Of a DNA stretch of 64,000 nucleotides, positions 46,175 through 55,773 are shown piece after piece. This DNA comes from Pseudovibrio ascidiaceicola (GTDB lineage Bacteria > Pseudomonadota > Alphaproteobacteria > Rhizobiales > Stappiaceae). Numbering within the stretch: the stretch's first letter is position 1; the number at the start of each line of letters is the position of its first letter. The stretch lies in contig NZ_FOSK01000001.1 of the NCBI RefSeq assembly GCF_900114245.1, forward strand, positions 682,001-746,000. Direction: 5' to 3'. The notes below the pieces were generated by a model. That model worked only from the letters and a program-made list of their open reading frames with translations. It made no database searches and was not told the DNA's origin. Position numbers and translations under genes: made by a program.

Positions 46175-46488
46175 ATGTAAGTTTACTTCCTTGTACGACA
46201 CTCACGCAATTGCAGTCCGCGTAAGTGCAGCAACCCGAATTAAGTTGAATTCCTTGCCGGGGAGGTGCACTCGTCGAATTAGGGATCGACGAGGCACTGT
46301 TCGAAACACTGGGCAAATGTGCTGGTATCAACCGTGTCCTTAAAGCTCGTCAGCTGGCAGGGCCACCAAACTCCTCCCATTTATCAGTTTAGCCTAATAA
46401 ATGAGTTGGATTATCAAAATTATTTTGAAAGTGTTTTGCGAATAACTGGAAAAAGAAACAGGTATATAAACGACTTTTCAGTCGGGAA
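46175..46488. other. 314-bp leader region between the LysR gene and allE
   Basis: Both flanking genes read on the minus strand, so this should hold the ureide-operon promoter. It contains a strong inverted repeat (46265-46297, separate entry). It also has a 33-codon minus-strand frame with three cysteines ending about 46279; I have no support that this is a gene. Confidence 0.5.
46265..46297. promoter_or_regulatory. Long bulged hairpin in the ureide-operon leader
   Basis: GTGC-(A)-CTCGTCGA pairs with TCGACGAG-GCAC around an 8-nt loop: 12 bp with one bulged base. It lies about 90 bp upstream of allE. Could be an operator (dyad for the nearby LysR protein) or an RNA structure; no T-run follows on either strand. 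Confidence 0.5.
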
Positions 46489-47430
46489 TTACTTGTTTTG
46501 AAGGTGACTAGAGTATTGATAACTCTTGTCTTTTAAATACGCCTTCAACCGCTCACTGATGAAATTCAGAAAAAGCCGGATCTTAGGATCTTGATAGCGT
46601 TTGTGCGGAAAAAGACATGCCAAATGCACATCAGCGGGAGGGGTAGCAGTGCAGACGGCGATAAGGTTTCCACTGAGCAAATGGTCGACAACATCAAACA
46701 AGGGTGCATTGATGAGGCCGTGATGGCCGAGTGCCCAGTTCACCAACACATCGCCGTCATCAGAGGTGAAAGGTCCACCAACTGTGAAGCTCTGTAAGCC
46801 CTCAGAAGTTTGAAGCGTCCATCGGCTTTCAGAGGAACCGGGAAACTGGAGCAGAAGACAATCATGCTTTCCATGCTGGAGATCGGCCCCTTGCAGTGGC
46901 TCACCACGCTGCTTCAAATAGTCAGGGGATGCACACAGTACCCGAGGACAGTCCAGCAGGTTTTTCAGCCTCATTTCAGAGTTTGGTAACTGTCCCAGGA
47001 TGAAAGCCAGATCCAACCCTTCTCCCGTAATGTTGAGAGGACGATCTGAAAGCCTGAGGCGAACATGAATTTCAGGATAAGCATCGTGGAATTCAGGAAT
47101 AAGCGGTGCGATCAAACGCCGCCCTATCCCGAGTGGAGCAGAAACAAAGATTGAGCCGCGTGGAGTGTGCGTCACCTCCTGCACAGCTGCCTCAGCCTCT
47201 TCCATTGCTTCCAGCATCTTACGGGCACCGGGGTAAAAAATGCTACCTTGCTCAGTAGGTTGGATGGTGCGAGTGGTGCGGTTAAACAAGCGAATGCCCA
47301 GGTGCTTCTCAAGCTCTCCAATACGGAAGGAAGCAACCGCAGGAGAAACATGCATGTCTCTTGCCGCGGCAGACATGCTGCCAAGCTCAAACACGCGCAC
47401 AAACATCCTGACATTGTTGATGTAAGACAT
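46489..47430 (-). CDS. LysR family transcriptional regulator
   Basis: 313 aa. N-terminal winged HTH MFVRVFELGSMSAAARDMHVSPAVASFRIGELEKHLGIRLFNRTTRTI (about residues 9-56), then the periplasmic-binding-like co-inducer domain (GSIFVSAPLGIGRRLIAPLIPEF, CASPDYLKQRG). It sits between the minus-strand ureide operon and the divergent nar operon and could control either. The crgA/dmlR-like group is the closest resemblance. Inducer unknown. Confidence 0.9.
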   Translation of the reverse strand: MSYINNVRMFVRVFELGSMSAAARDMHVSPAVASFRIGELEKHLGIRLFNRTTRTIQPTEQGSIFYPGARKMLEAMEEAEAAVQEVTHTPRGSIFVSAPLGIGRRLIAPLIPEFHDAYPEIHVRLRLSDRPLNITGEGLDLAFILGQLPNSEMRLKNLLDCPRVLCASPDYLKQRGEPLQGADLQHGKHDCLLLQFPGSSESRWTLQTSEGLQSFTVGGPFTSDDGDVLVNWALGHHGLINAPLFDVVDHLLSGNLIAVCTATPPADVHLACLFPHKRYQDPKIRLFLNFISERLKAYLKDKSYQYSSHLQNK

Positions 47431-47515
47431 TGCTTTAACTTTGAAATCCCCGCCTCTACACGAAACATACCAGCATCAAAGTAGTCTGGATAGGTGTTTT
47501 TCATTGCGTCGTGAG

Positions 47516-47543
47516 TTGGAAATAAAACATAGTTTTACTCCAA
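47516..47543. promoter_or_regulatory. Dyad in the lysR-narK1 divergent region
   Basis: TTGG (47516-47519) ... TAAAAC-ATA-GTTTTA (47523-47537) ... CCAA (47540-47543): a perfect 6-bp core plus outer arms with small loops. Candidate operator between the two divergent genes. No clear FNR box (TTGAT-N4-ATCAA) was found in the same interval. Confidence 0.4.
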
Positions 47544-47665
47544 GTTGTATTTCAATTTTACTCGTTTAATCCTGTTCTTTCTATGAGTTGCTCTACTTTT
47601 GGGTGCTAAAGCTCCTGAGATTCTATGTGGACTGTCTTACCTGCTAGAATTCAGGATCAAATACT

Positions 47666-49012
47666 ATGCATTCACTTGAGGGTGTTACTCGCTCCGATCA
47701 ATATAGGGCATTGGGTCTCAGCACCTTTGCTTTTACTATCTGTTTTGCAGTTTGGACCATTTTTTCCATCATCGGTGTGCGCATTAAAGGCGAACTTGGG
47801 TTGTCCGATACTCAGTTCGGTTTATTGGTCGCCACACCAGTGCTCACCGGTTCTGTGAGCAGAATTTTCCTTGGAGTATGGACAGAGCAGTTTGGTGGAC
47901 GAATTATGTTCCCACTGCAGATGCTCATTACAGCAGTCTGTGTCTGGTTGCTCACCTCAGTACAAACCTATGAAGTGTTTCTGTTAGCTGCCTTGGGCCT
48001 TGGATTGGCGGGCGGCTCTTTTATTATCGGCGTAGCCTATGTCTCCCAGTGGTTTGAAAAAGAAAAACAAGGCACTGCACTCGGCATTTTTGGTGCCGGT
48101 AATGTCGGCGCAGCTGTTACCAACTTCGTAGCGCCATTTCTGGTAGTCGCAGTTGGCTGGGAAGGTACAGCTCGCGTTTACGCAATTGTTTTGGCAGTCA
48201 CAGCCGTTCTGTTTTATCTGCTCAGTAAAGATGATCCGTCTCAGCAGGAGCGTAAGAAAGAAGGCAAGCAAGCTGTGTCTACAGCAGAACAGCTCGCTCC
48301 GTTGAAGAATCTGCAAGTTTGGCGTTTTGCGACCTACTACTTCTTCGTCTTTGGCGCCTTTGTTGCGCTCGCGTCATTCCTACCGCGATACTACACCGGG
48401 GCGTACGGATTGGAGCTGACAACGGCTGGCGTTTTCGCTGGCCTTTATTCACTACCCGGGTCTGTTTTCAGAGCGCTGGGTGGTTGGATGTCAGACAGAT
48501 GGGGTGCACGCTTTGTCATGTACCTCACATTTTTTGTCTCTCTTCTTTGCCTCTTCCTGCTGAGCTATCCAGAAACCTCATATATTGTCAGCGGTATTGA
48601 CGGCCCAATCGAGTTTAACTTCGGCCTCGGCGTGGGCGCTTTCGTTTCCGTTACCGTCGTCCTTGGATTTGTCATGAGCCTTGGTAAAGCGGCAGTCTAC
48701 AAGCACATCCCGGTTTATTACCCCTACCATGTTGGTGCTGTCGGAGGCCTCGTAGGCATGATTGGCGGCCTTGGCGGTTTCTTCCTGCCAATTGCCTTTG
48801 GAGTTCTGCTCGACTGGACTGGCGTTTGGACAGCGCCCTTCATGCTTCTCTTCATCATCGTTGCGGTTTCAACTGTGTGGATGCACGTCGCAATCCGCAG
48901 GATGGAGCGCAAGCGTTATCCAGAATTGCAAGACGAAACAGATCTTTCTGATCTCCCGGACGAGCCGGTTGAAGGTCCGGACGGACCTGCAGGCGCAGAA
49001 AAGTATCCGTAA
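47666..49012 (+). CDS. narK: Nitrate/nitrite MFS transporter NarK1-type
   Basis: 448 aa, 12 membrane segments. Nitrate-signature-like stretches: LAGGSFIIGVAYVSQWFEKEKQGTALGIFGAGNVGAAVTNFVAPFLV (first) and LGFVMSLGKAAVYKHIPVYYPYHVGAVGGLVGMIGGLGGFFLP (second), with the conserved arginine in TGSVSRIFLGVWTEQFGG. Type 1 NarK proteins are nitrate/proton symporters. It heads narK1-narK2-narGHJI, with 62 bp to narK2. In Paracoccus the two NarK units are fused in one protein; here they are separate. Confidence 0.9.
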   Translation: MHSLEGVTRSDQYRALGLSTFAFTICFAVWTIFSIIGVRIKGELGLSDTQFGLLVATPVLTGSVSRIFLGVWTEQFGGRIMFPLQMLITAVCVWLLTSVQTYEVFLLAALGLGLAGGSFIIGVAYVSQWFEKEKQGTALGIFGAGNVGAAVTNFVAPFLVVAVGWEGTARVYAIVLAVTAVLFYLLSKDDPSQQERKKEGKQAVSTAEQLAPLKNLQVWRFATYYFFVFGAFVALASFLPRYYTGAYGLELTTAGVFAGLYSLPGSVFRALGGWMSDRWGARFVMYLTFFVSLLCLFLLSYPETSYIVSGIDGPIEFNFGLGVGAFVSVTVVLGFVMSLGKAAVYKHIPVYYPYHVGAVGGLVGMIGGLGGFFLPIAFGVLLDWTGVWTAPFMLLFIIVAVSTVWMHVAIRRMERKRYPELQDETDLSDLPDEPVEGPDGPAGAEKYP

Positions 49013-49074
49013 CCAGCGAAGCCCTTTCTGGACATTCGGTCTGGGGAGGGCATGTAGCCAAAAGGAATGAATGT

Positions 49075-50460
49075 ATGTCTGATAACAATACTCAAAAAGG
49101 GCACACACTAGTTGAATGGCGACCGGATGATCCGGAATTCTGGGAAACCAAAGGGAAGGCGATTGCCTCTCGGAACCTTTGGATCTCTATTCCGGCACTT
49201 TTGCTTGCTTTCTCAGTGTGGCTGGTCTGGAGTGTTGTTGTCGCACGGCTACCTGCCATTGGCTTTGATTACACAACAGACCAGCTCTTCTTGCTGGCGG
49301 CCTTGCCGGGTCTTTCTGGCGCGACGCTTAGGATCTTTTATTCCTTCATGGTCCCGATCTTTGGCGGTCGCCTTTGGACAACCCTAACCACAGCATCGCT
49401 ACTTCTTCCGGCTTTGGGCATCGGGTACGCAGTTCAAGACCCCACCACGCCTTACAGCATATTCCTTCTGTTAGCTCTGCTCTGTGGCTTTGGTGGTGGT
49501 AACTTCGCTTCTTCAATGGCGAACATCGCGTTCTTCTACCCAAAGAAAGAAAAAGGGAATGCGCTTGCGCTCAATGCAGGCCTCGGAAACCTCGGGGTTT
49601 CCGTCATGCAGTTTGTCGTACCACTTGTCATCACGGCAGGTGTCTTCGGCGCGATCGGTGGCGCTCCCCAAATCCTTGAAGACGGATCGCAGCTTTGGAT
49701 CCAGAATGCTGGCTTTGTTTGGGTTCCATTCCTCATTATCGCCACGCTGGCTGCATGGCTCGGCATGAACGATATAGCTGATGCCAAAGCGAGCTTTAAA
49801 GAGCAATCCATCATCTTCTCAAGAGCGCACAACTGGATCATGTGCATTCTTTATACTGGGACTTTCGGAAGCTTTATCGGCTACTCCGCAGGCTTCCCGT
49901 TGCTCATGAAAACACAGTTTCCGGAAGTAAACGCACTCACCTTCGCATTCCTTGGACCTCTCGTTGGCGCACTCTCCCGCGCTGGCACCGGTTGGGTCTC
50001 AGATAAATATGGTGGTGGCCGCGTAACGTTCTGGACCTTCTTGTTCATGGCTGTTGCTGTTGGCGGTGTGCTGTTCTTCTTGTCCATCAAAACAGAGCCG
50101 GGGGCTTTCTGGGGCTTCTTTGCCTGCTTCATGGCACTGTTCTTCCTGACAGGCGTAGGCAACGCCTCTACGTTCCAGATGATTCCGACCATCATGCGCC
50201 AACAGGTCGGCCTCTTGATGCCAGAGCTGGATGCAACAGCTCACCTGCGTCAGTCAGAACGTGAAAGTGCGGCCATCATCGCCTTCACTTCTGCAATCGC
50301 AGCCTACGGTGCCTTCTTCATCCCCAAAGCCTACGGAACTTCTATCGCCTACACAGGTGGTCCGGATGCCGCGCTTTGGGCCTTCGGCATCTTCTACGTG
50401 ATCTGTCTGGTGATCACGTGGTTCTTCTACACCCGCAAGGGTGCATCCGTTCCGTGCTAA
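49075..50460 (+). CDS. narK2: Nitrate/nitrite antiporter NarK2-type
   Basis: 461 aa, 12 membrane segments. Carries FGGGNFASSMANIAFFYPKKEKGNALALNAGLGNLGVSVMQFVVPLVI and GVGNASTFQMIPTIM, the NarK2/NasA-like nitrate signatures, with SGATLRIFYSFMVPIFGGR for the first-half arginine. Type 2 proteins exchange nitrate for nitrite, which removes toxic nitrite during respiration. It lies 25 bp before narG. Confidence 0.92.
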   Translation: MSDNNTQKGHTLVEWRPDDPEFWETKGKAIASRNLWISIPALLLAFSVWLVWSVVVARLPAIGFDYTTDQLFLLAALPGLSGATLRIFYSFMVPIFGGRLWTTLTTASLLLPALGIGYAVQDPTTPYSIFLLLALLCGFGGGNFASSMANIAFFYPKKEKGNALALNAGLGNLGVSVMQFVVPLVITAGVFGAIGGAPQILEDGSQLWIQNAGFVWVPFLIIATLAAWLGMNDIADAKASFKEQSIIFSRAHNWIMCILYTGTFGSFIGYSAGFPLLMKTQFPEVNALTFAFLGPLVGALSRAGTGWVSDKYGGGRVTFWTFLFMAVAVGGVLFFLSIKTEPGAFWGFFACFMALFFLTGVGNASTFQMIPTIMRQQVGLLMPELDATAHLRQSERESAAIIAFTSAIAAYGAFFIPKAYGTSIAYTGGPDAALWAFGIFYVICLVITWFFYTRKGASVPC

Positions 50461-50485
50461 GCAAATAACGTGAAGGGCATTTCAG

Positions 50486-53400
50486 ATGTCTCTACTACTC
50501 GATAAACTGAACTTCTTCGCAAAACAGGACACTGGTACCTTTGCAAACGGGCACGGTGTTACAACCAATGAGAACCGAAATTGGGAAGACAGCTATCGAA
50601 AGCGATGGCAGTACGACAAAATCGTACGCTCGACCCATGGTGTGAACTGCACTGGTTCCTGTTCCTGGAAGATCTACGTCAAAGGCGGAATTGTCACTTG
50701 GGAAACCCAGCAGACAGACTATCCGCGCACTCGCCCGGATTTGCCAAATCATGAGCCACGTGGTTGCTCCCGTGGTGCCAGCTACAGCTGGTACATGTAC
50801 TCAGCAAACCGCGTGAAGCATCCACTCATGCGCTCCCGCCTGCTTAAGTTATGGCGCAAAGAACGCACGGTGAAATCTCCCGTCGCTGCGTGGTCAGCTA
50901 TTCAGGAAGATCCTGCTAAACGTTCGGACTATATAAAAGTTCGCGGCCATGGCGGGTTCGTCAGAGCGACATGGGAAGAGGTCAACGAAATCATCGCAGC
51001 GGCGAATGCTTATACCGCTAAGAAATGGGGTCCTGACCGCGTTGTTGGCTTTTCACCAATTCCGGCCATGTCTATGATCTCTTATGCAGCTGGCACGCGT
51101 TACTTGTCCTTACTTGGCGGTACATGCATGTCATTCTACGACTGGTACTGCGATCTCCCTCCTGCATCGCCGCAAACTTGGGGAGAGCAGACAGATGTCC
51201 CAGAGTCCGCAGATTGGTATAACGCTGGTTTCCTGATGCTGTGGGGCTCCAACGTTCCGCAAACGCGTACACCGGATGCACACTTCTACACCGAGGTACG
51301 CTACAAAGGCACTAAGTCAGTTGTTGTCTGTCCGGATTACTCGGAAGCGGCCAAGTTCTCTGATCTCTGGCTCCATCCAAAGCAAGGCACTGATGCCGCA
51401 CTGGCAATGGCCATGGGCCACGTTATCCTTCGCGAATACCATTTGGACAGGCAAGCAGAGTACTTTGAGGACTACTGTCGCAAATACTCCGACATGCCCT
51501 TGTTGGTTCGCCTCGTCAAAAAAGATGGAAAATACATCCCGGAACGTCTCCTGCGCGCCTCCGAGTTCGCAGACAAGCTGGGTGAAGAAAACAACCCGGA
51601 ATGGAAAACTGTCGCCTTAGACCGCAAGTCGAAAAAGATTGTGGTTCCGCATGGCTCCATCGGCTTCCGCTGGGGTGAAAAAGGAAAGTGGAATCTCGAA
51701 GAGAGGGACGGTGCAGGCAAAGACACCGACCTCGCCATGACCTTCATTGATAAAGCTGATCATGATGAAGTTGCTGAAGTTGCTTTCCCGTATTTCGGCA
51801 ATCGCGAGCATGATCATTTTGCAGGAACCAACCATGAAAGCGTGATGCTACGCAAAGTCCCTGCAAAGAAAGTGAAGCTGGCAGAAGGTGAAGCGCTTGT
51901 TGCATCTGTCTTCGACCTCTTCATCGCAAACTACGGTCTGGATCGCGGATTGGATGATCCAAACTCGGCCAAGTCTTATGATGAGGAGCTGCCTTACACA
52001 CCTGCATGGGCAGAGCAAATCACAGGTGTTCCCAAGGACCATATCATCACGACAGCCCGTGAGTTTGCGACCAATGCTGAAAAGACCAACGGACGCTCCA
52101 TGGTCATCCTCGGTGCTGGTCTGAATCACTGGTACCACATGGATATGAACTACCGCGGCATTATCAATCTACTGGTGATGTGCGGCTGCGTTGGTCAATC
52201 CGGCGGTGGCTGGAGCCACTATGTTGGGCAGGAAAAACTCCGCCCACAAACTGGGTGGACAGCTCTTGCCTTCGCACTGGATTGGACACGCCCTCCAAGG
52301 CATATGAACTCCACTTCGTTCTTCTATGCCCACACCGATCAGTGGCGTTATGAGACGCTCAAGGTAGATGAAATCTTGTCGCCAACCGCCCCTGATGGGG
52401 ATTGGGATGCATCGCTGATTGATTACAACATCCGCGCAGAGCGTATGGGGTGGTTGCCATCAGCACCGCAACTTGAGACCAACTCGCTTCAAGTTGCTAA
52501 AGCGATAGAAGAGAGCGGCAAAGAAGCTAAAGACTACATTGCTCAGGAGCTGAAGTCTGGTGGCCTCAAACTGTCTTGTGAGGACCCCGACAACGAAGTC
52601 AACTGGCCTCGCAACCTTTTCGTCTGGCGCTCCAACCTGCTTGGGTCTTCCGGTAAAGGCCATGAATACTTCCTCCGCCATCTGCTTGGTACTGAGCATG
52701 GTGTACTTGGCAAAGACCTCGGTGAAGAAGGCCGTCAGCGTGCAAAAGAAGCTGTCTGGCATGACAATGCGCCCGAAGGAAAACTCGATCTGCTCGTCAC
52801 GCTCGACTTCCGTATGTCCACCACCTGCGTGTATTCGGATATCGTTCTGCCAACAGCTACATGGTACGAGAAAAACGACCTCAACACTTCGGATATGCAT
52901 CCCTTCATTCACCCGCTCTCCAGCGCAGCAGATCCTGCATGGGAAGCTCGCAGTGACTGGGAGATCTTCAAGGGAATTGCCAAGTCCTTTTCTGAGGTAT
53001 CTCAGGAAGTTCTCGGCAAGGAAAAGGACGTTGTTCTTGTCCCAATCCTGCACGATACCGCAGGCGAAATCGCCCAGCCATTCGACGTTGCTGATTGGAA
53101 GAAAGGCGATATCGACCCGCAACCCGGTAAGACAATGCCGAACGTTGTGGTTGTTGAGCGCGATTATCCAAACATCTACAAGTGCTTCACAGCTCTTGGC
53201 CCGTTGATGAATAAACTCGGCAACGGAGGCAAAGGCATCAGTTGGAATACCGAACACGAAGTAGACCTTCTCAAAGGCCTCAATGGTGAGGTCCTTGAAG
53301 ACGGACTGACAAAAGGCTTCGCGAGGATCGAAACGGACATCGACGCGACCGAAGTGGTCTTGTCACTTGCCCCGGAAACCAACGGCGAAGTCGCTGTGAA

Positions 53401-54235
53401 AGCATGGGCTGCTCTCTCTGAGTTCACCGGCAGAGACCACACCCATCTCGCGATACCGAAGGAAGAGGAGAAAATCCGCTTTCGCGATATTGTCGCTCAG
53501 CCACGCAAGATTATCTCGTCACCAACGTGGTCTGGCATTGAGTCCGAGCATGTTTGCTACAACGCAGGCTACACCAACGTGCATGAGCTGATCCCATGGC
53601 GCACCATCTCTGGTCGCCAGCAGCTCTATCAGGATCATCTCTGGATGCGAGCATTTGGCGAAGGTTTCTGCGTGTACAGGCCGCCGATAGACACCAAAGG
53701 CGTCAAACCGGTGATTGACGATAAGTCTCTCGGCAGAAAGCAGTTGGTCCTCAACTTCATCACCCCACACCAAAAGTGGGGCATCCACTCCACATACACC
53801 GACAACCTGTTGATGCTCACGCTCAACCGCGGTGGTCCGGTGGTCTGGATTTCAGAAGTCGATGCGCAGAAGGCTGATATCGAAGACAATGACTGGGTTG
53901 AAGTCTTCAACATCAACGGTGCGCTTGTTGCTCGTGCGGTGGTCTCGCAGCGCATGAAGGAAGGCACGATCTACATGTATCACGCTCAGGAAAAGATCGT
54001 GAATACACCGGGATCAGAGCTCACCGGACAACGCGGTGGTATCCATAACTCGGTGACCAGAACCGTCACCAAACCAACGCATATGATTGGTGGATACGCA
54101 CAACAATCCTACGGCTTTAACTACTATGGAACGGTTGGCTCCAACCGCGATGAGTTCGTTGTGGTTCACAAACTGGAAGAAGTGAACTGGATGGAAGAAC
54201 CACTGGATGACAGTGGTCAGGAGGCAGCAGAATGA
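50486..54235 (+). CDS. narG: Respiratory nitrate reductase alpha subunit NarG
   Basis: Catalytic Mo-bis-MGD subunit on the cytoplasmic side; reduces nitrate to nitrite. 1249 aa (E. coli 1247). FS0 cluster ligands are seen as H51-x3-C55-x3-C59...C94 (HGVNCTGSC, PRGCSRG); the His in place of Cys is typical. The molybdenum ligand is Asp223 in FYDWYCDLPPASPQ (E. coli Asp222). Near-identical blocks with E. coli run throughout. No Tat signal is needed. Overlaps narH by 4 bp. Confidence 0.98.
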   Translation: MSLLLDKLNFFAKQDTGTFANGHGVTTNENRNWEDSYRKRWQYDKIVRSTHGVNCTGSCSWKIYVKGGIVTWETQQTDYPRTRPDLPNHEPRGCSRGASYSWYMYSANRVKHPLMRSRLLKLWRKERTVKSPVAAWSAIQEDPAKRSDYIKVRGHGGFVRATWEEVNEIIAAANAYTAKKWGPDRVVGFSPIPAMSMISYAAGTRYLSLLGGTCMSFYDWYCDLPPASPQTWGEQTDVPESADWYNAGFLMLWGSNVPQTRTPDAHFYTEVRYKGTKSVVVCPDYSEAAKFSDLWLHPKQGTDAALAMAMGHVILREYHLDRQAEYFEDYCRKYSDMPLLVRLVKKDGKYIPERLLRASEFADKLGEENNPEWKTVALDRKSKKIVVPHGSIGFRWGEKGKWNLEERDGAGKDTDLAMTFIDKADHDEVAEVAFPYFGNREHDHFAGTNHESVMLRKVPAKKVKLAEGEALVASVFDLFIANYGLDRGLDDPNSAKSYDEELPYTPAWAEQITGVPKDHIITTAREFATNAEKTNGRSMVILGAGLNHWYHMDMNYRGIINLLVMCGCVGQSGGGWSHYVGQEKLRPQTGWTALAFALDWTRPPRHMNSTSFFYAHTDQWRYETLKVDEILSPTAPDGDWDASLIDYNIRAERMGWLPSAPQLETNSLQVAKAIEESGKEAKDYIAQELKSGGLKLSCEDPDNEVNWPRNLFVWRSNLLGSSGKGHEYFLRHLLGTEHGVLGKDLGEEGRQRAKEAVWHDNAPEGKLDLLVTLDFRMSTTCVYSDIVLPTATWYEKNDLNTSDMHPFIHPLSSAADPAWEARSDWEIFKGIAKSFSEVSQEVLGKEKDVVLVPILHDTAGEIAQPFDVADWKKGDIDPQPGKTMPNVVVVERDYPNIYKCFTALGPLMNKLGNGGKGISWNTEHEVDLLKGLNGEVLEDGLTKGFARIETDIDATEVVLSLAPETNGEVAVKAWAALSEFTGRDHTHLAIPKEEEKIRFRDIVAQPRKIISSPTWSGIESEHVCYNAGYTNVHELIPWRTISGRQQLYQDHLWMRAFGEGFCVYRPPIDTKGVKPVIDDKSLGRKQLVLNFITPHQKWGIHSTYTDNLLMLTLNRGGPVVWISEVDAQKADIEDNDWVEVFNINGALVARAVVSQRMKEGTIYMYHAQEKIVNTPGSELTGQRGGIHNSVTRTVTKPTHMIGGYAQQSYGFNYYGTVGSNRDEFVVVHKLEEVNWMEEPLDDSGQEAAE

Positions 54236-55773
54236 AAGTCCGCGCACAAGTTGGAATGGTGCTGAATCTGGATAAATGCATTGGCTGCCACACCTGTTCA
54301 GTGACCTGTAAAAACGTTTGGACCAACCGAGAAGGTGTTGAATACGCTTGGTTCAACAACGTGGAAACCAAACCCGGCATTGGTTACCCCAAAGACTGGG
54401 AAAACCAAAAGAAATGGAACGGCGGCTGGGTTCGTAAGCGCAACGGTAAGATTATTCCCAAGATGGGTGCTAAGTGGCGCATTCTTGCGAAGATCTTCGC
54501 TAACCCTGATCTGCCGGAAATCGACGACTACTACGAGCCGTTTGATTACGACTACGAGCATCTGCAGGGCGCTCCTGAAAGCGCTCAGTTCCCAACAGCT
54601 CGACCCAAATCGGCGATCACTGGAGAGCGTATCGAAAAAATCGAATGGGGACCAAACTGGGAAGAAATTCTCGGGGGTGAGTTCTCCAAGCGCTCAAAGG
54701 ATTACAACTTCGAAGGCGTCGAGAAGGAAATCTACGGCGAATTCGAAAACACCTTCATGATGTATTTGCCGCGCCTGTGTGAGCACTGTCTCAATCCAAC
54801 ATGCGTTGCAGCTTGTCCATCAGGCGCTATCTACAAGCGCGAAGATGACGGTATCGTTTTGATTGATCAGGAAAAGTGCCGTGGCTGGCGCATGTGCGTC
54901 TCTGGCTGTCCTTACAAGAAGATCTACTTCAACTGGTCTTCAGGCAAGTCAGAAAAATGCATCTTCTGCTATCCGCGCATTGAATCCGGACAGCCAACAG
55001 TCTGCTCAGAAACCTGCGTAGGCCGCATCCGCTATCTGGGTGTAATCCTGTACGATGCAGACAAGATTGAGGAAGCCGCTTCTACAAAGGATGAAAAGGA
55101 CCTCTACGAAGAGCAACTAAAGGTTTTCCTTGATCCGCATGATCCAAAAGTGATTGAGCAGGCCCGCAAGGATGGTGTTCCTGAGGATTGGCTCAAAGCT
55201 GCCAAGGCTTCGCCAATCTATAAGATGGCCATCGACTGGAAAGTGGCTTTCCCACTTCACCCAGAGTACCGCACGCTTCCGATGGTCTGGTACATCCCAC
55301 CTCTCTCGCCAATCCAGAATGCCGCTGAAGCTGGCAAGATTGGATGGGACGGTGAGCTACCGGATGTCCGGAGCATGCGTATCCCGGTTCGATACCTCTC
55401 CAACCTGCTTACTGCAGGCAAAGATCAGCCCGTCGTCTCGGCGCTAGAACGCATGCTAGCCATGCGCTCTTATATGCGCTCCAAGAGCATTGATGGTGTG
55501 GTCAATGAGGAGATTGCAAAGCAAGTTGGCCTTACACCAGAACTGATTGAAGACATGTACAAGATCATGGCGATTGCCAACTATGAGGATCGCTTCGTCA
55601 TTCCAACCACACACCGTGAAGTTTCCGAGGATGCCTATGATGTTCGTGGCTCTTGCGGCTTCTCCTTCGGCAATGGTTGTTCAGGCGGCAGTGATGGAAC
55701 CGACCTGTTCGGTGGATCCCGTAAGAAAACCGTCGAAACACCAACGGATATTTTTAAGGAGATGCGCGGATGA
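54232..55773 (+). CDS. narH: Respiratory nitrate reductase beta subunit NarH
   Basis: Electron-transfer subunit with three [4Fe-4S] and one [3Fe-4S] cluster. 513 aa. First motif C16-IG-C19-HT-C22-SVT-C26. The second group is CEHCLNPTCVAACPSG. The third has CRGWRMCVSGCP, where Trp replaces Cys and makes the 3Fe cluster. The last is CIFCYPRIESGQPTVCSETCVGR. Overlaps narG at its start and narJ at its end (ATGA), so all are coupled. Confidence 0.98.
   Translation: MKVRAQVGMVLNLDKCIGCHTCSVTCKNVWTNREGVEYAWFNNVETKPGIGYPKDWENQKKWNGGWVRKRNGKIIPKMGAKWRILAKIFANPDLPEIDDYYEPFDYDYEHLQGAPESAQFPTARPKSAITGERIEKIEWGPNWEEILGGEFSKRSKDYNFEGVEKEIYGEFENTFMMYLPRLCEHCLNPTCVAACPSGAIYKREDDGIVLIDQEKCRGWRMCVSGCPYKKIYFNWSSGKSEKCIFCYPRIESGQPTVCSETCVGRIRYLGVILYDADKIEEAASTKDEKDLYEEQLKVFLDPHDPKVIEQARKDGVPEDWLKAAKASPIYKMAIDWKVAFPLHPEYRTLPMVWYIPPLSPIQNAAEAGKIGWDGELPDVRSMRIPVRYLSNLLTAGKDQPVVSALERMLAMRSYMRSKSIDGVVNEEIAKQVGLTPELIEDMYKIMAIANYEDRFVIPTTHREVSEDAYDVRGSCGFSFGNGCSGGSDGTDLFGGSRKKTVETPTDIFKEMRG

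Noticed and set aside
46264-46380. Small frames in the ureide leader (33-codon Cys-containing minus frame; a plus frame resembling a protein fragment)
   Set aside because: Both are explained by the strong inverted repeat and short length; neither has family similarity I can name.
47431-47665. FNR box for the nar operon
   Set aside because: No TTGAT-N4-ATCAA is present; only a single ATCAA half near 47658, too close to the start codon to call.
52460-53257. 265-codon minus-strand open frame inside narG
   Set aside because: Antisense to narG, which matches E. coli NarG in length and sequence throughout.
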